Shown: one piece after another, positions 42,390-55,586 of the stretch
How positions within the stretch are numbered: position 1 is the first letter of the stretch
How the letters are laid out: every line of letters begins with the position of its first letter
Assembly (NCBI GenBank): GCA_947311845.1
Contig: CAMZMU010000080.1
Coordinates: 14,951,444-15,015,443, forward strand
Origin: Poa pratensis
Lineage: Eukaryota; Streptophyta; Magnoliopsida; Poales; Poaceae
DNA: 64,000 nt
Direction of reading: 5' to 3'
Notes under the pieces: generated by a model
The model's input: only the letters and a program-made list of their open reading frames with translations
The model's database searches: none
What the model was told of the DNA's origin: nothing
Translations under genes and position numbers: made by a program

Positions 42390-45300
42390 TCTCCCCTTGG
42401 AAAAGAGTCGTCCTCGACTCTTGGTCATCCTCATCGCTTGATGTTCCAAGTATGGCGATAGGTCGGCGACGTTGAAGGTGTCATGGACCAAGTGTTTGGA
42501 GTTGGAGATGTCGATCTTGTAGGCATTGTCGTTGATGCGCTTGATAACCTTGAAAGGTCCATCTCCACGAGGGTGAAGCTTGGACTTCCTTGCATCCGGA
42601 AAGCGATCTTTGCGAAGGTGTAGCCAACAAGGTCTCCTTCTTCAAATATCATGGCGCGCTTGTGTTTGTTCATCTTCGTAGCATGGTCTTTGTTGTGCTT
42701 CTCAGCGTAGTTCTTGTTTCCTCATGGAGCTTCTTCATGTAAGCGGCTCGCTTGTCGAAGTCCATGTTAACTTGCTCACGGAGTGGAAGTGGTAGCATGT
42801 CGAGCGCGGTGTAGGGGTTGGAGCCATAGACGACCCGAAGGGTGTTCTCTTTGTTGCGCGGTGAATGCTCGATTGTAGGCGAACTCGGCGTGTGGGATGC
42901 ACTCTTCCCAATTCTTCAAGTTAGGCTTGATCAACACACGAAGGAGTGTAGATAGGCTTCGGTTCACCACTTCGGTTTGGCCATCGGTTTGAGGGTGGTA
43001 TGCGGTGGAGAATAGTTGCTTGATTCCCATCTTGGCCATCAAAGTCTTCCAAAAATAGCTCACGAACTTGCGTCACGATCCGACACAATGGTCTTTGGCA
43101 CTCCATGAAGACGGACGATTTCCCTGAAAAACAAAGTAGCAATGTGTGAAGCATCGTCGCTCTTGTTGCAAGGTATAAAGTGTGCCATTTTAGAGAAGCG
43201 ATCAATGACGACAAAGATGGAATCCTTGTTTGTTTTAGTGCGTGGGAGTCCTAAGACAAAATCCATAGCTATATCGGACCATGGGTGATGTGGAATAGGC
43301 AAAGGTGTGTATAACCATGAGAGTTTAGAGTAGACTTAGCTTTGAGACATGTAGAACATCGTCGAACTAGGCGTTCCACATCACGCTTCATTCGGCCAAT
43401 AGTAGTTGGTGGAGAGCATGGCGTAGGTCTTGTCGCGCCAAAGTGACCCATGAGTGTTCCTCCATGAGATTCCTTCAAAAGGACCAAACGAAGCGAAGAC
43501 TCGGGTATACATAGTTTGTTAGCCTTAAACAAGAAACCTTTGTGCAAATAGAAATCACCAATTCCTTTGTGCTCCGAACATTGAGCGAAAATGTCTCCAA
43601 AGAAAGCATCGGTAGCATACAACTCTTTAATCTCATCCAAACCCAAGACACTAATGTCAAGACGTGTAAGTAGGTTGGCCTTGCGGGATAGAGCATCCGC
43701 GACCACATTGTCTTTACCTTTCTTGTATTTGATTACAAAAGTGAAAGACTCAATGAACTCAACCCACTTAGCATGTCTTTTGTTCAAATTTGTTTGACTT
43801 TTCAAATATTTCAAGGATTCATGGTCGGAATGAATGACAAATTCCTTAGGACGAAGGTAATGTTGCCACACATCCAAAACACGAACCAAAGCAAATAACT
43901 CTTTGTCATAAATGGGGTAATTCAAGCGAGCTCCATCTAGTTTCTCACTATGGTATGCGATGGGTCTACCATTTTGCATAAGCACTCCACCAATGCCCAA
44001 TCCACTTGCATCGCATTCAATCTCAAATGTCTTAGAGAAATCCGGAAGGGCAAGGAGTGGTGCTTCGGTTAATAACCGTTTGAGCTCATTGAAAGCAAAA
44101 TCATGTGCATTGCCCCAAATGAAAGGTACATTTTCTTTGTAAGTTCATGGAGGGGGCAAGCAATTGTGGAAAAATCCTTGATGAAACGGCGGTAAAATCC
44201 GGCAAAACCAAGAAAACGTCTCAACTCCTCAAGTGATCGGAAAAGGCCAAGTCCGAATTGCTTGTATCTTTGCTTCATCACTTCGACTCCATCCGAAGAA
44301 ACAACAAAACCCAAGAAAACAAGTTTGTTGGTGGCAAAAGTGCACTTAGAAAGATTTGCATAAAGCTTTTCATTGCGAAGAACCAACAAAACTTGAGCAA
44401 CATGAGAAGTGTGCTCTTCCAAAGATTGCTATAAATAAGGATGTCGTCAAAGTATACCACAACAAATTTCCAATGAAAGGACGCAAAACATGATTCATGA
44501 GACGCATAAAAGTAGAAGGTGCATTGGAAAGACCAAATGGCATGACGAGCCACTCATAAAGACCAAGCTTTGTTTTAAATGCGGTCTTCCATTCATCACC
44601 TTCACACATTATTTGGTGATATCCACTTTTAAGATCAATTTTGGAGAATATAGCGGAACCACAAAGCTCATCAGCATATCATCAAGTCGAGGGATAGGAT
44701 GGCGATACCGAACGGTTTGGCGTTGATGGGGCGACAATCCATGCAAAGGCGAAGAGTGTTGTCGTGCTTGGGTACCAAGATGACGGGCACGGCGCACGGA
44801 CTCAAGCTCTCGCGGATATGTCCCATGGCAAGAAGTTCTTGTATTTGCCGCTCGATCTCCTTTGTCTCTTCGGGGTTGGTGCGGTAAGGAGCGCGGTTTG
44901 GTAGCGGTGCGCCGGGAACAAGGTCGATGCGGTGCTCGATTCCACGTAGAGGAGGTAGTCCCGGTGGCACTCTTGAGGGAAGACATCTTCAAAGTCCTTC
45001 AAAAGAGACAACAAAGAAGGAGGAAGGTTTGTGAAAGTGTTAGTCATAGAAACTTCACCCTTGCATATGAGCACATAGTGGAGGGTGGATGGGTTCTCTC
45101 AACTCCCTCATCTCTCTCTTTGTGGCAAATAGTGTAAGTTTTGTGGGAACTCTCTTTGAAGTGTCACACTCATTTGGCTTGTGGCTCTCACTCACTTTAT
45201 GGTGGGTCTCTCGCTCACCACTCATCTCACTAGACGAACGATCTTGTTGTGCCCTTGCAATAGTCTTGGCGTTGTCGGCGATGACTTGACTTGGTGTCAT

Positions 45301-47372
45301 GGGACGAAGGACGAAGGTCTTGTCGTTGTTCTTGAAGCTATAGTAGTTTGTCGTCCATCATGCATAGCACCCTTGTCAAATTGCCATGGACGCCCAAGGA
45401 GTAAGTGACAAACGTTCATAGGCACAACATCACAATCAACCGTATCTTCATAGGCTCCAATCTTGAAGGACACTTGCACCATGTGTTGAATCTTGACGGC
45501 TCCGGTATCACTCAACCATTGCACATGGTAAGGATGTGGGTGCTTCTTGAACTTCAAGTTGAGCTTATCACAAAGTTCTTTGCTCGCTAGGTTGTGGCAA
45601 CTTCCACCATCTATGATGACCTTGATGGACTTTCCATTGATTCCCGCTCTTGTTGAACAAGTTGCATCTTTGGTCTTCTTCCACTTGAACATTGGTGGTT
45701 AGAGCTCTTGCCACAACCAAGGAAGGGTTGTTGTCGCCATCACAATAGATCTCACTTTCTTCTTCTTGAGCACTTTGCATTGTGGCGACCTTGTTCAAAG
45801 CATTGTACTCATCTTCACTCATAGATTCATACTCTCCCATGTCATTGATGATCATGACCTTCTTGTTGGTGCACTCAAAAGATTTGTGCCCTTGTCCGCC
45901 GCACTTGTAGCATTGCAAAGTCTTGTGCCGGACGAAGATCCTTGAGGCGCCTTGGAGAGGGAGGTACTTTCTTGAAAGGTTGAGGCGCTTGAGGTGTCGA
46001 AGTAGAGACTCTTGGAGGACCTCGAGTGTTCGCTTGAGGAAGAGCTTGTGAAGGTGTAGGAGTTGACGAAGAAGGCTTGTTGGCGTAGAATGCCTTTGTC
46101 TTGAGGTATTTGAGCTCTTCAAGCACGTGGCGCTCGGCCTTGGAAGCTTGATGTACTAGCTCAACCAAAGAGGCATATGGTTGGAACTCCACGATCTTCT
46201 TGATGGATAGTTGAGGCCATTCATGAAACGAGCCATGGATTGCTCTTCGTACTCGTTGACATTGGCTCTCATCATGGAGATTTCCATTTCCTTGTAGTAC
46301 TCGTCAACCGACTTCAAACCTTGCTTCAACTCTTGCAACTTCTTGTATAAGTCTCTAGTGTAATGGCTTGGCACGAAGCGCTTGTACATTGTTTCTTTCA
46401 TTTCAACCCAAGTGTCAATTGGTTGTTGGTGGTTAGCGACGCGAGCATCTTGTAGTTGTTCCCACCACAAGAGGCATACTCTTCAAACTCCATCGAGGCT
46501 AAGGCAACCTTCTTGTTGTCGGAGAAGCGTTGCACACGGAAGATCTTGTCAACCTTGAGTACCCATGAGAAGTAAGCTTCCGGATCACTTGTGCCGTAGA
46601 ACTTGGGTATGTCAAAGCGGACGTTGGTCAAGTCATCATAGTCGTCACGGTGGCCACCACGTGGGAATGCACGTCCACGTCTCCTTCGGTTGAGTCCATC
46701 ACCATTGTGTTGGCTTGACTCGTTATCACTTGACTCGGAACGTTGGTGTTGGTGACGATCATGAGGAAGCTCTTGACGAGGCGCATGTTGAGGAGGTAGC
46801 TCTTGTTGAGGAACGGGTTGCTCGACATTGTTCGCATTGTCATGGTTTTGATGACGTGGCCTTGGAGGATGACGAGGGTGACGTCCTTGTTCACCAAAGT
46901 CATTCGCACCCGGAACGCCATTGTCATTAGCCAATGGGTCATGACGATCACGTTGTGCGGTGGTGGTGATGGTATGCGTTCACGACGATCATCATTTTGG
47001 TGAGGTTGTTCTTGATGCGCATTGGCATTGTTCGCGTGAAGATCATGTTGTTCAACGTGAGGAGGAGGTCGTTCATGGGCGTCGCGCCTTGGATCATGTT
47101 GACGTTCTTGTCGAGGTTCATGACGTCCATGACGTGCTTGTGTCGACCTTGAGGTGCTTCTTGTACGGCTTGAGTGTGAAGAAGCTCGTTGTCGCGCAAG
47201 GTTGATAGCTTCGGTCAACCGCTCCATATTTGCTTCTTGCACTGCATGCGCGTTGAAGGTGTTTCTTGATTTTGAAGACGGCGCTCGAAGCGTCCTAGTT
47301 ATCACGAAGAAGTGTCGCATGCCACAAGCTCCGATTGTGTGACATAGCCATGATCACCGCGAACTCCACCAT
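42384..47372 (-). pseudogene. gag-pol of gypsy copy 1
   Basis: Read from right to left. Gag lies at about 47370-46120 (RFDIPKFYGTSDPEAYFSWV, then LKVDKIF; a zinc knuckle CYKCGGQGHKSFEC near 45900). The protease is at 45692-45297 (VIIDGGSCHNLAS, LLLGRPW). RT is at about 44970-44100 (PKHDNTLRLCMDCRPIN; YFDDILI). RNase H is at about 44030-43680 ([26 protein letters not shown]). Integrase is at about 43480-42700 ([38 protein letters not shown]), and the C-terminal end LSPYL runs into the 3' LTR. At least six frame breaks occur, for example near 43070 and 44140. Several are absent from copy 2, so part of the damage may be sequence error rather than decay. Confidence 0.85.
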
Positions 47373-48568
47373 GGATTTCCTCTCCGAGCTTGAGCTTCCG
47401 TTTGTACTTCCCCTAAACATTTTCTCAAGATCAAGTGAGATATGTGGTAAGGAAAAACCAAGACAAACTATATCCCAAGTATAATGTGGCTTGAGAGGAG
47501 AGTATCCGGTTCTAACACCCAACACACACACTTATGAGGATAGGAAGGTATGAAGTGGCAAACGAAACAAGCAAACCCGCGACAAGTATATTGTCAAAGG
47601 TAGAGAAAATCCACAATGATCAAATTACCAAAGAAACTCCAACCACAAATGATGAAGAAACACACACAAAAGCGAATAATGGGGTTGGGCGACCAAAGGG
47701 CGAGCACTCGAAGATAGACAACCTAACGAAGACTACGTGCTCAAATGTCACCCAACACAAGAAGGACGCTAGCTCAATTGCTTTTTGTGGGCAACGGATT
47801 TGCACAAGAGTTAACACTCACACTCACTTTGGCGGTCAGCTTTGTCGCAACCTACAAGAGATGAACTTGGCACCACTTGATTCTTTTCTTTTCTCTTTTT
47901 TTTTTTTTGATTTTTGCTTTTTGACGATGATTCCTTCTCTTTTGCTAGTGCCAAGCTCTCTAACGATACACACTCGCCAATACTTGAAGACAAACACTCA
48001 ACACGTGCAATGCCTCGCAATATCACCGAGCTAGTCCAATAGGTCAAGTTGCGCGAAAGGAAGAAGGGCTCACAACGGATTATGATGGTGGGGAATGTCG
48101 AGTCCTTGGTGGCGTCGTCGCTTGGCGTTGATGATGCGTGCTGCGGAAGCTTGTCGATGTCGTAGACGTAACACACCAAGAAAGGACTCAAACCAAAGAG
48201 GAAATGCCAAAACGAACCGAGGAAAAGAAAAATTTCTGAAAAATTGGCCCTGGCGGTAGTACCGCTTAACCGGCGGTAGTACCGCTGCTCCGAATCTGCT
48301 CGATTTGACTCGATTTTGGGATTGGGCTCCAAAACTTCCTCGAATCCGTGGGAAATGGCAAAATTAAGGCTAGGGAACGCAAACAAAGGTGGAGGGGGTC
48401 CTAAAGCAACAGATCCATGGACAAAAACTACCAAAAACGCAACGAATCGACAGATCGGCTCGAATCAAGGCAAGGCTATTTTTGGTGGAAATTTTCGAAT
48501 TTCTCAAAAACGAAGAAAAATTTGGTGGATTTTGGTGGAAACACAAAACAAATCCGTGTCAACCTAGA
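47373..48568 (-). other. Leader of gypsy copy 1
   Basis: Untranslated region between gag and the primer-binding site. It contains two more copies of GGCGGTAGTACCGCT at 48252-48291. The open frames here have no retroelement motif. Confidence 0.6.
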
Positions 48569-48580
48569 GCTCTGATACCA
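48569..48580 (-). promoter_or_regulatory. Primer-binding site (initiator-Met tRNA type)
   Basis: On the minus strand TGGTATCAGAGC directly follows the LTR end, two bases after its CA. This is the 3' end complement of plant initiator-Met tRNA. Confidence 0.9.
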
Positions 48581-48582
48581 TA

Positions 48583-49087
48583 TGATGCGGGTAGGTCCCG
48601 ATTTTCACGGATTTGTGCGGAGGGAAGATGAACACGAAGAACACGCGAAGAACGAAGAACACAAAAGAGGGGAAAACAACACACAAGGGTAAATAGCAAG
48701 TAGCAACCCGGCAAGACTCGATTGGTAACAAATCCCCGAGGGCAGCCCCCAATCCTCCTCTCCCAAGCACACCTTACTCTTAGGATTGTTTGTCCAATTG
48801 GTCAATCCAACCAACCAATCTAGCCACCAGAGGGAAGATTAGCAAGTAATCGCAACTACAAGCGGAGCCTTGGTATCCACGCAGGGATCTTCTCCTCAAG
48901 AGGAGGCCTTGGTTCATCTCCACATGTGGAGGCTTGATTCATCTCCATAGGAGGAAAGAGACACTTTGAGAAGAAGGAGCAAGGCTCTACTTTAGTTCCA
49001 AATCATAGTCTAACCCTAGATCTAGTCCAAGGAGTGCTATTTATAGTCTAGATCCAAAACGAGGCGAAAGGATAAGGTTACACGGGT
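48583..49087 (-). repeat. Partial 5' LTR of gypsy copy 1
   Basis: The first 505 bp (in plus-strand order) match 41283-41790 closely with a few differences (for example TGATGCGGG versus TGATGTGG at the border). It stops at the point where the CGGTACCGCC-rich cluster begins in the other LTR. Confidence 0.88.
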
Positions 49088-49100
49088 NNNNNNNNNNNNN
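49088..49100. other. Assembly gap (13 N)
   Basis: Thirteen unknown bases. The left side is gypsy LTR. The right side is the interior of the hAT-like element, equivalent to 30409. The expected remaining ~600 bp of LTR is absent, so the gap length is not real. Confidence 0.98.
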
Positions 49101-52100
49101 CCTCTCGATCCTCTCGCCGTCTGGCTCTCTCCCCTCTCCTCTCCCCAGCTCTCTCTCCCGACGAGACTCGCCCGCACGCCAGCCGCATCCCGTCCCGACA
49201 GCCATGGCTCTCTCCTCACGATATCCCTGCCTCCATGGCTCGAATCGGCGGCCGCTGTCAGCGCAGGACATCTGGCCTTCCTTTCCGTCCATCTTGAGGA
49301 GCATGGGAGCCGCGAGCAGCGACGATGCCGCGCTCCACTTGTCCCCTCCGCACGCGCGGCAAGCAGCAGCCAGGTTGACACCGCGCAACGGCAAGCACCA
49401 GCCAGGTCGAGCCCACGCACGACGAGGAGAAGTTGTCCGCTTGGCCGCCCTCTTCGTCCGTTCTTCTCGATCTGCAAGTCCCCGTGGAGGCCCCGTGGGG
49501 ATCGGGTATCCTGACTGGCGGGTACGGGGGACGTTTTCCACCCGCGAAGCTTGGCGGGATAGAGGGATGGGGATTCGCGGGGATCGGGACGGGAACGGCG
49601 GAGTGTCCCCCGGAGATACCCGCCCCGTTGCCACCTTGAACCAAGGGACGCTAGGAAAGTAATCCTGTCAGTTTTTTGGAAGTTTGCAAGTGATTCTTGG
49701 CTTCTTTTAGGTGTCCGGCGCATAAAGAGCAGTCAAGCGCTACAAAGTATGTGCAAAATATACTGCTGCTAGCGCTGACGCTTGTGTATGCTGGGAATCT
49801 CAACTCCTTAAGCGCCAACGCAAGCGCTTTGCGTTGTGTATGCTCTTAGCAAGCGTTGCGTACCCACCTCTAGGTTATAGGCCTTGCGTCTCCACAGTTA
49901 ACGGTGAGTCTAGAAATGAATTGGAGGGTGGGCTCAAAGTTAACAACAGTAAATTAAACGTTGTCTTTCAAGAAAAAAAGTCATTATCTTAGGCATGAAA
50001 TTATTTAAGACAAATATATTACAATGTTTTAGGTAAAAAGCATACAGTTCACACAGTAATACATCCAGTACTATAGGAGCAACAACAAAAGATTATTTGG
50101 GGATGGGATGGTCATATTTCTGTGCGCTGGGCCGCTGGGGGCTGAGTGCCTGAGTCACAATGGGCTGAGATAACGGACGTACCAGCAGTTTAGGACTAGA
50201 TTAGTAATAGTAAATTACTTTTTTGATATTTTGAAGGGCAGACTAAAGCCTGTTAAAGCCTCCGTAGTGGACTCGCCTTTGCCAGCAGCCACATGCGACA
50301 GGAAAATAGGTAATACCTGACGGTTTTCGTGGGCTTGATCTATTCTTTTTTGTTTTATTATTATTATAAGATATTTTCCCTGTTTCATATTTCTTTAGTT
50401 TTCTATTTGTTTTTGATTGTCTATTGGTTTCCCGGTTTCTTGTGGATTTTGGTATGGTTTATCTGGTTTCTTCTTTGTTCCAGTTGTTTTCATTTTTTCC
50501 TTTTTTATAATATATTTTGGAAATCACATATTTTTTACTCTTAATACTAAGAACATATTTATTTATTCCTAATTTTTTGTGTGGTTTTTATTTCTATATA
50601 CATTTTTTATAATCCATAGAAAAATATTCTTTAAATCATGATCAGTTTTCTAGACACGTAGGAAAATTTATAATACACTCGTATGGACATCTATTTTTGA
50701 CATATATGAATATTTTATTTTTGTAATAGATTTTTCAGTATCAATTAATTTATAAAAAGAAAATATAATTCAATTGTTTTATAGAAGAGAGACCCACACA
50801 TTTGTGGTCGAATTTTGTTAATGGGCCTTTTCAATACGACCCGTTAGGAAGCGGCTTGAGGCGAATATAGCATATGCGTCGCCTAAGGCGAGCAATAAGA
50901 GCTTCACTACAAAATATCAATTCTAATCTGATAGAGAATTCGAGAAACAAAAATATGGAAAATTCCACGTGGGTAGTATTAATCCGCGAATTCATAGCCA
51001 TAGATTTGCTAGTTTTCACATAATTTATCTTATTTATTTGTTAGACCTGCAGTCGGTTGTGTGAGTTGGTGCATCAAGAGACACATCCTTTTATTTACCC
51101 AACTTCTATTTCCTCAAGGCATCACATAGCCTCCTTAATCCCACCTCATAATTGTGTTACTACCGCATCTAGCTCGACATGTTTGAACTCTGATTTGGAT
51201 CATGCCTTCGACCTACCGTCAAACCTTCGCTGACCCAAGTGATCCCTCCAGCCCAACCCTAATCGCTCTAGTGACTCATTCTTTCTCGGTTCGACTAGTG
51301 TCGATGCCGTCATGTCGCTGGCGATCCCCCTCCCAACCCTAACAACTCTGGCGATCTCTCCTTCCTCATTTCCACGACCATCGACACAAGGTTTCCACCT
51401 CGGTGTCCACCACTTGTATATAGTTCAATATCTTAGGAAAGAACACAAACACCTTGGCTGTAGCAAGTGCGTAAGTTATGCGTCGCTTTGGTTTGACATC
51501 CATGCATGCTGAAGTTGAGTGATTTCCATCTCACCATAGACATCATCAGTATCTGATAGAAAAATATGCATGTGACCTTTATTGGGAAGATGCAGCGACC
51601 ATGGGTTTGTGCAAACAAAGAAGTTTTTGTTTGTTTTATTTGCAAATTAAGGAAGTGACTGCTTGTTGAATACTCCCATAAAGTACAAAACGTAGTTTTA
51701 AAACGAAATTGCTAAATCATGGACACGGAATTTGAAAAGGTTTTAAGTCATTTTATTCTCAATAGTGTTTCAATTCAGCCCCTTTAAAACTTGTATTTAT
51801 TTTAATTTTATTTGTTACAATTGTATTTTTTGTTGTGCAATCACACTTTTAATGGTGGGCACAAAAACTGAAACATGGGAAATATTTATACATCTGCATT
51901 TACTTTTTGAATTGCGCTGGGTACAGAAGTGAGGGGAACGTAAGAATTTGGACGGCGGTAAGAACAAAAAAGTGAACGTGCGGGCGTGCAGCCTGATCAT
52001 GATCATGCAGATCGTGCTGTTATTTGCCCAGTTGGAGCGGTAAGTTAATGCATGCCGCACTTATTTGCACTAGTAATTATAGTGCTCTCTTTAAACGAAT

Positions 52101-53231
52101 TGAGCAAGTGCAGACCATGTTGATATGTCATTTGACGTTGATGAATTTAGGTCTTATATGATTGCTTTTCACGTATTCGTCCGTATCTAAATAAGTTTAC
52201 TTTTAGTTTTGTCCTAAGTAAAAAAATTATGTTTGACCATCTTCATATAAAACATGTCTGCTTCAGTACCCCCCCACACAAACTCAAAGTCGGTGATGAT
52301 CGTGACTTGAAGACGGTGGTTGCCATTGCCGGAGCTAGGAAAGGGTGGAGATGGCCGGAGCCGCTGGCAGCAACGATCCACAAAGGGAGGGACACGCTCG
52401 AGGTAGGTGATAGTGAGGCGATGGACTGGGTGTCGCGCGATCGAAGTCCATCGTGAGGGGCTCCTGCACGTCGTGCAATATACATGGTTGGACATGGTCT
52501 TAGGCGGGTAATGAATTTAATTAATTAAATTAACTAATTATGGAGAAGCAATCTTTGAGTTCGGGAGGGGGTACCAAAGCAGACTCCATATCAAAATATA
52601 GCAATACTTACAACATCAAATTAATATCAGTAGATGTATGTTGTAACATAGTTTCTTTTTTTCCGAAATGGGAGCATAGTCCCAGGCTCTGCATCGTGAT
52701 GATGCACACAGCCGTTTATATTAATAAAAAAGTTGTAACAATCGTGATGATGTAACGTAGTTTCATATTATACTAATTTAATGTCATAAATTTTGCTAGT
52801 TTTTTGTAAAATTGTCAAACTTACAAAAATTGACTCAACACAAAACTAGAATTGCATCTATTTAGTGACGGAGGAAGTACGTGCCAATCAGCAAGAATCC
52901 CGCCGGGCCGCCGGCACGGTAATTTGTGTATTGTGTTAGAGGATGATGACTCAGGTCACATATGCAAGACATAATCTGCATCCTATTCCTTCCCTGGATG
53001 ATCAATCAAAATATCCAACGGTAAGACACTCAATCGGCTTCCACGCCCAAACAGTATAACCTTGACAAATCTTTAATTAGAGAATCAATGAGTATAGGCA
53101 TCGCTTAGCTCCATGATTCGAATCAAAATCCATACAAACACGATCGACCTTATTATAACAATCCCAGTCGAACGTCATGGACAGTAATTATGTAGCAGCA
53201 ACTGGTCGACCGATCGGCGGCGAGCCTATAG

Positions 53232-54460
53232 CTAATTTGGGTACCGGCAGTCGCGGCGTATCTCGCCATTGGCGGCCGTCTTGGCCCCGACCCTGCCGAG
53301 CTTGGTCATGGCGTTGGCGAAGTCGTAGAAGAAGGTGGCCTGGTTGGACGCGTAGTAGTTCACCGTTCCGCGGGACCTCTGGTCCGTGTACAGCACCTGG
53401 TCGGAGCCCAGGAGGCCCCTTCCGGCCTGTAGGTTCTTGTAGTAGGAGTTGTCGAACGCGGAGGGCGTCGCGCCGTCGAGGAACACGGAGCTTTGGTTGG
53501 CGCAGATCCCCCGGAGCTGCGCGGCGAAGCCCGAGTCCATCGTAGTGTCGGTGCCGATCCTGCTCTGGAAGAAGGTGCAGTCCGCCGCGCCCAAGGTGTG
53601 GCCACCTGGATTCAGGTAAATTGCAACTTGCAAATGGAGTCCACGGAAGTGAGCTTGTGCATGATCAGAAGCTGACAAGTTCAGTTACCTGATAGGGCGA
53701 TCATGTCTGTCTGGGAGAGGCCTAAGGTGGAGAAGAAGGCGTTGAGCTTGTCAAGGTTGAAGTCGACGTGCGGCAGCACGACGCTGCTCTTCGTTGAGAT
53801 CCTTCCGTCGTACCGGCCTAGCTCCACTTGATAGTTCGGTCCTCCGCTCTGCAATTTACCATGCATGCACACAGTTTGCATGCCACGCTCAGATTTCGGA
53901 AGCCATCATCCAATGGCCGTTTCATGGCAAATTCAATTTCTAGTTGTTAGAAAGTACCTGGGAAACGGATTCCCTGGCGGCGAGGCGAGTATGTCGGCGC
54001 AGGAAACCTTGTAACGGCACTGGGGGTCGTTGTCGACGGCAGCCTTGGCGTCGAGGATCGTCTGAAAGCCCTGCTGCTTCAGCGACTGATCGTCCGAGTT
54101 GTGCCACTCGTCGCCGTTCGAGTTCACGATCATGATCGATGCATCACAGCCCTGCACAACCATATTAGCACGTGTCAGCCAATTATTACTAGATGGTACA
54201 TGTACATGCATGGGAAGAAAAGGTTCCTGCGTATATAACGTACCCTGACGGCGCAGTCATGGAAGAAGAGTCTGAGCGCGGCAGGCCCAGAGATCTGGGA
54301 CTGAGCCATGGACTGCTTGACGGAGCTTCGGACAATGGTCTCCAGGTTGGGGCAGATGTTGGCATAGTATCCCTTCCTCAGCTGCGCGGCAGCGAACGGC
54401 GAGAGGAATACCAGCTGCAGCACGACGGCTACGGCAAGGATGGAACCCAAGGATCGCCAT
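53232..54460 (-). pseudogene. Class III peroxidase, copy 2, with frameshifts
   Basis: The exons correspond to 54460-54244 (217 nt, 2 nt shorter than copy 1), 54151-53958 (194 nt, 1 nt shorter), 53848-53689 and 53605-53232 (unchanged). The 2-nt loss is at codon 6, in the signal peptide. The 1-nt loss in exon 2 turns [11 protein letters not shown] into ADILASPPGNP. Splice sites, haem histidines and the cysteines of the other exons are retained, and the exon sequences otherwise look identical. As written it cannot make the enzyme. Because copy 1 is intact and the two segments differ almost only by small indels, sequence error is as likely as pseudogenisation. Confidence 0.85.
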
Positions 54461-54616
54461 GGATGCTTCAGTTGCTTAAAGAAGACTGTTTGCGTCGCCT
54501 GCTCGTTCAAAAGTGTGGCTGGCCGACTAGCTAGCTAGCTAGTGCCTTACTGATTTTTGCTGATCGAGGCGGTCTGAAAGTGATGGGAGATATCGGATAT
54601 GGAGATTACAGGTGCG

Positions 54617-54626
54617 GTTATATAGC
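54617..54626 (-). promoter_or_regulatory. TATA box of peroxidase copy 2
   Basis: Same CTATATAAC context as in copy 1, at an equivalent distance upstream. Confidence 0.55.
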
Positions 54627-54919
54627 TCATATCCTCAGGCCGACAGATAAGGTCTGGCTTCGGCACTATTCAAATCGATCGTCGTCTATTGGAGTGTGAG
54701 TGGAACTCCAGACAAACACAGGTTCGGCCCCCTCCAACGATGTATAGCAGGGTCCAGTACATGTATAGCTGTATATCTTGTATTAGCTTAACTAGCAAAC
54801 ATGCCCGTGCGTTGCTACGGCAAATTGTAATTGTTGATGCACTCAATTAAGAAGATCTCCGCATGCGACAAGGTCGAGGCTGGAGAATAGATTTGAAAAA
54901 TATCTTCACCACTTCTATT

Positions 54920-55480
54920 ACTGTACTACTCTTAGGAACAGCTCCGGCATCTCGCGAACCCACAAAACGTCGACGTCATGCATCACAGACTTGGCGATAA
55001 CATGAACCACTACATTACAAGCACGATTGGCATGCATAAAAGGGATGGAGGTAAAAACATTGATGAAGCTAATTGCTTGATCTCACGAACGCTCATGCAT
55101 TCATCCTATCCAGTAGAGAAGCAGACGGGAGTGCATGCCGGATTGACATATTTTGAATAGCCAACTTTGTCAAAAGAGCAACTGCTAGCTGCCACCTACC
55201 AGAAATAGCCCAAGTGATCACGCAGGACATAAACAGCACCGACGCGATGAAGCTCTGACTGAAACGCTGCATCCACGTTAAGCATAGCCAACCCCTCGGC
55301 GGTGGAGTCTATTTAGGAACAGACTGCAAGGGCTCACGCCTACAACACGCATGGATGCATAATCTTTTCCCCATTTCGTACAATTTTTTTAGCCTCCCAA
55401 ATATGCCAAGATGTGACTGAAAAAACGGTGGCATGAACATCAACGCCTCGGTGATCAACTGAAGGAGTCATTTTCAATCA
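54920..55480 (-). pseudogene. LINE-derived RNase H-like remnant, copy 2
   Basis: Duplicate of 36250-36805 with a few single-base indels (for example CATCAACGCCTCGG versus CATCAGACGCCTCG). Confidence 0.72.
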
Positions 55481-55586
55481 TCTGTGCTTGCATCATGGAT
55501 ATGTTGCATGATGTATTAGCTAGTGCATAAGACTTTCAACTCGCACGGAGAAAGAAGAAAAGCTGAGAGAAAGAGAGCTAGATATG

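Larger units (their letters stand above)
30409..45344. repeat. Large duplication, copy 1 (partner 49101-64000)
   Basis: This 14.9 kb segment recurs after the N gap in the same order and orientation. It contains part of the hAT-like element, the peroxidase gene, MITEs, LINE debris, a CACTA end and most of a gypsy element. The offset drifts only from 18692 to 18656 over its length. Most differences seen are 1-2 nt indels, with rare substitutions mainly in the gypsy part. Confidence 0.95.
41283..49087 (-). mobile_element. Ty3/gypsy LTR retrotransposon, copy 1, truncated by the N gap
   Basis: The element is on the minus strand, with its 3' LTR at 41283-42389. Next to it is a polypurine tract, read on the minus strand as AAGGGGAGA (42390-42398). 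Gag-pol follows, then a leader, a primer-binding site TGGTATCAGAGC (48580-48569, initiator-Met tRNA type) and the 5' LTR from 48583, which is cut at 49087. The order protease, RT, RNase H, integrase defines Ty3/gypsy. No chromodomain is seen after integrase. About 600 bp of the 5' LTR is missing, so the right target duplication cannot be checked; TGCCC precedes the left end. Confidence 0.9.

Noticed and set aside
47811..48434. 207-codon minus-strand frame in the gypsy leader
   Set aside because: Positioned between the PBS and gag, without any retroelement or host motif; treated as leader.
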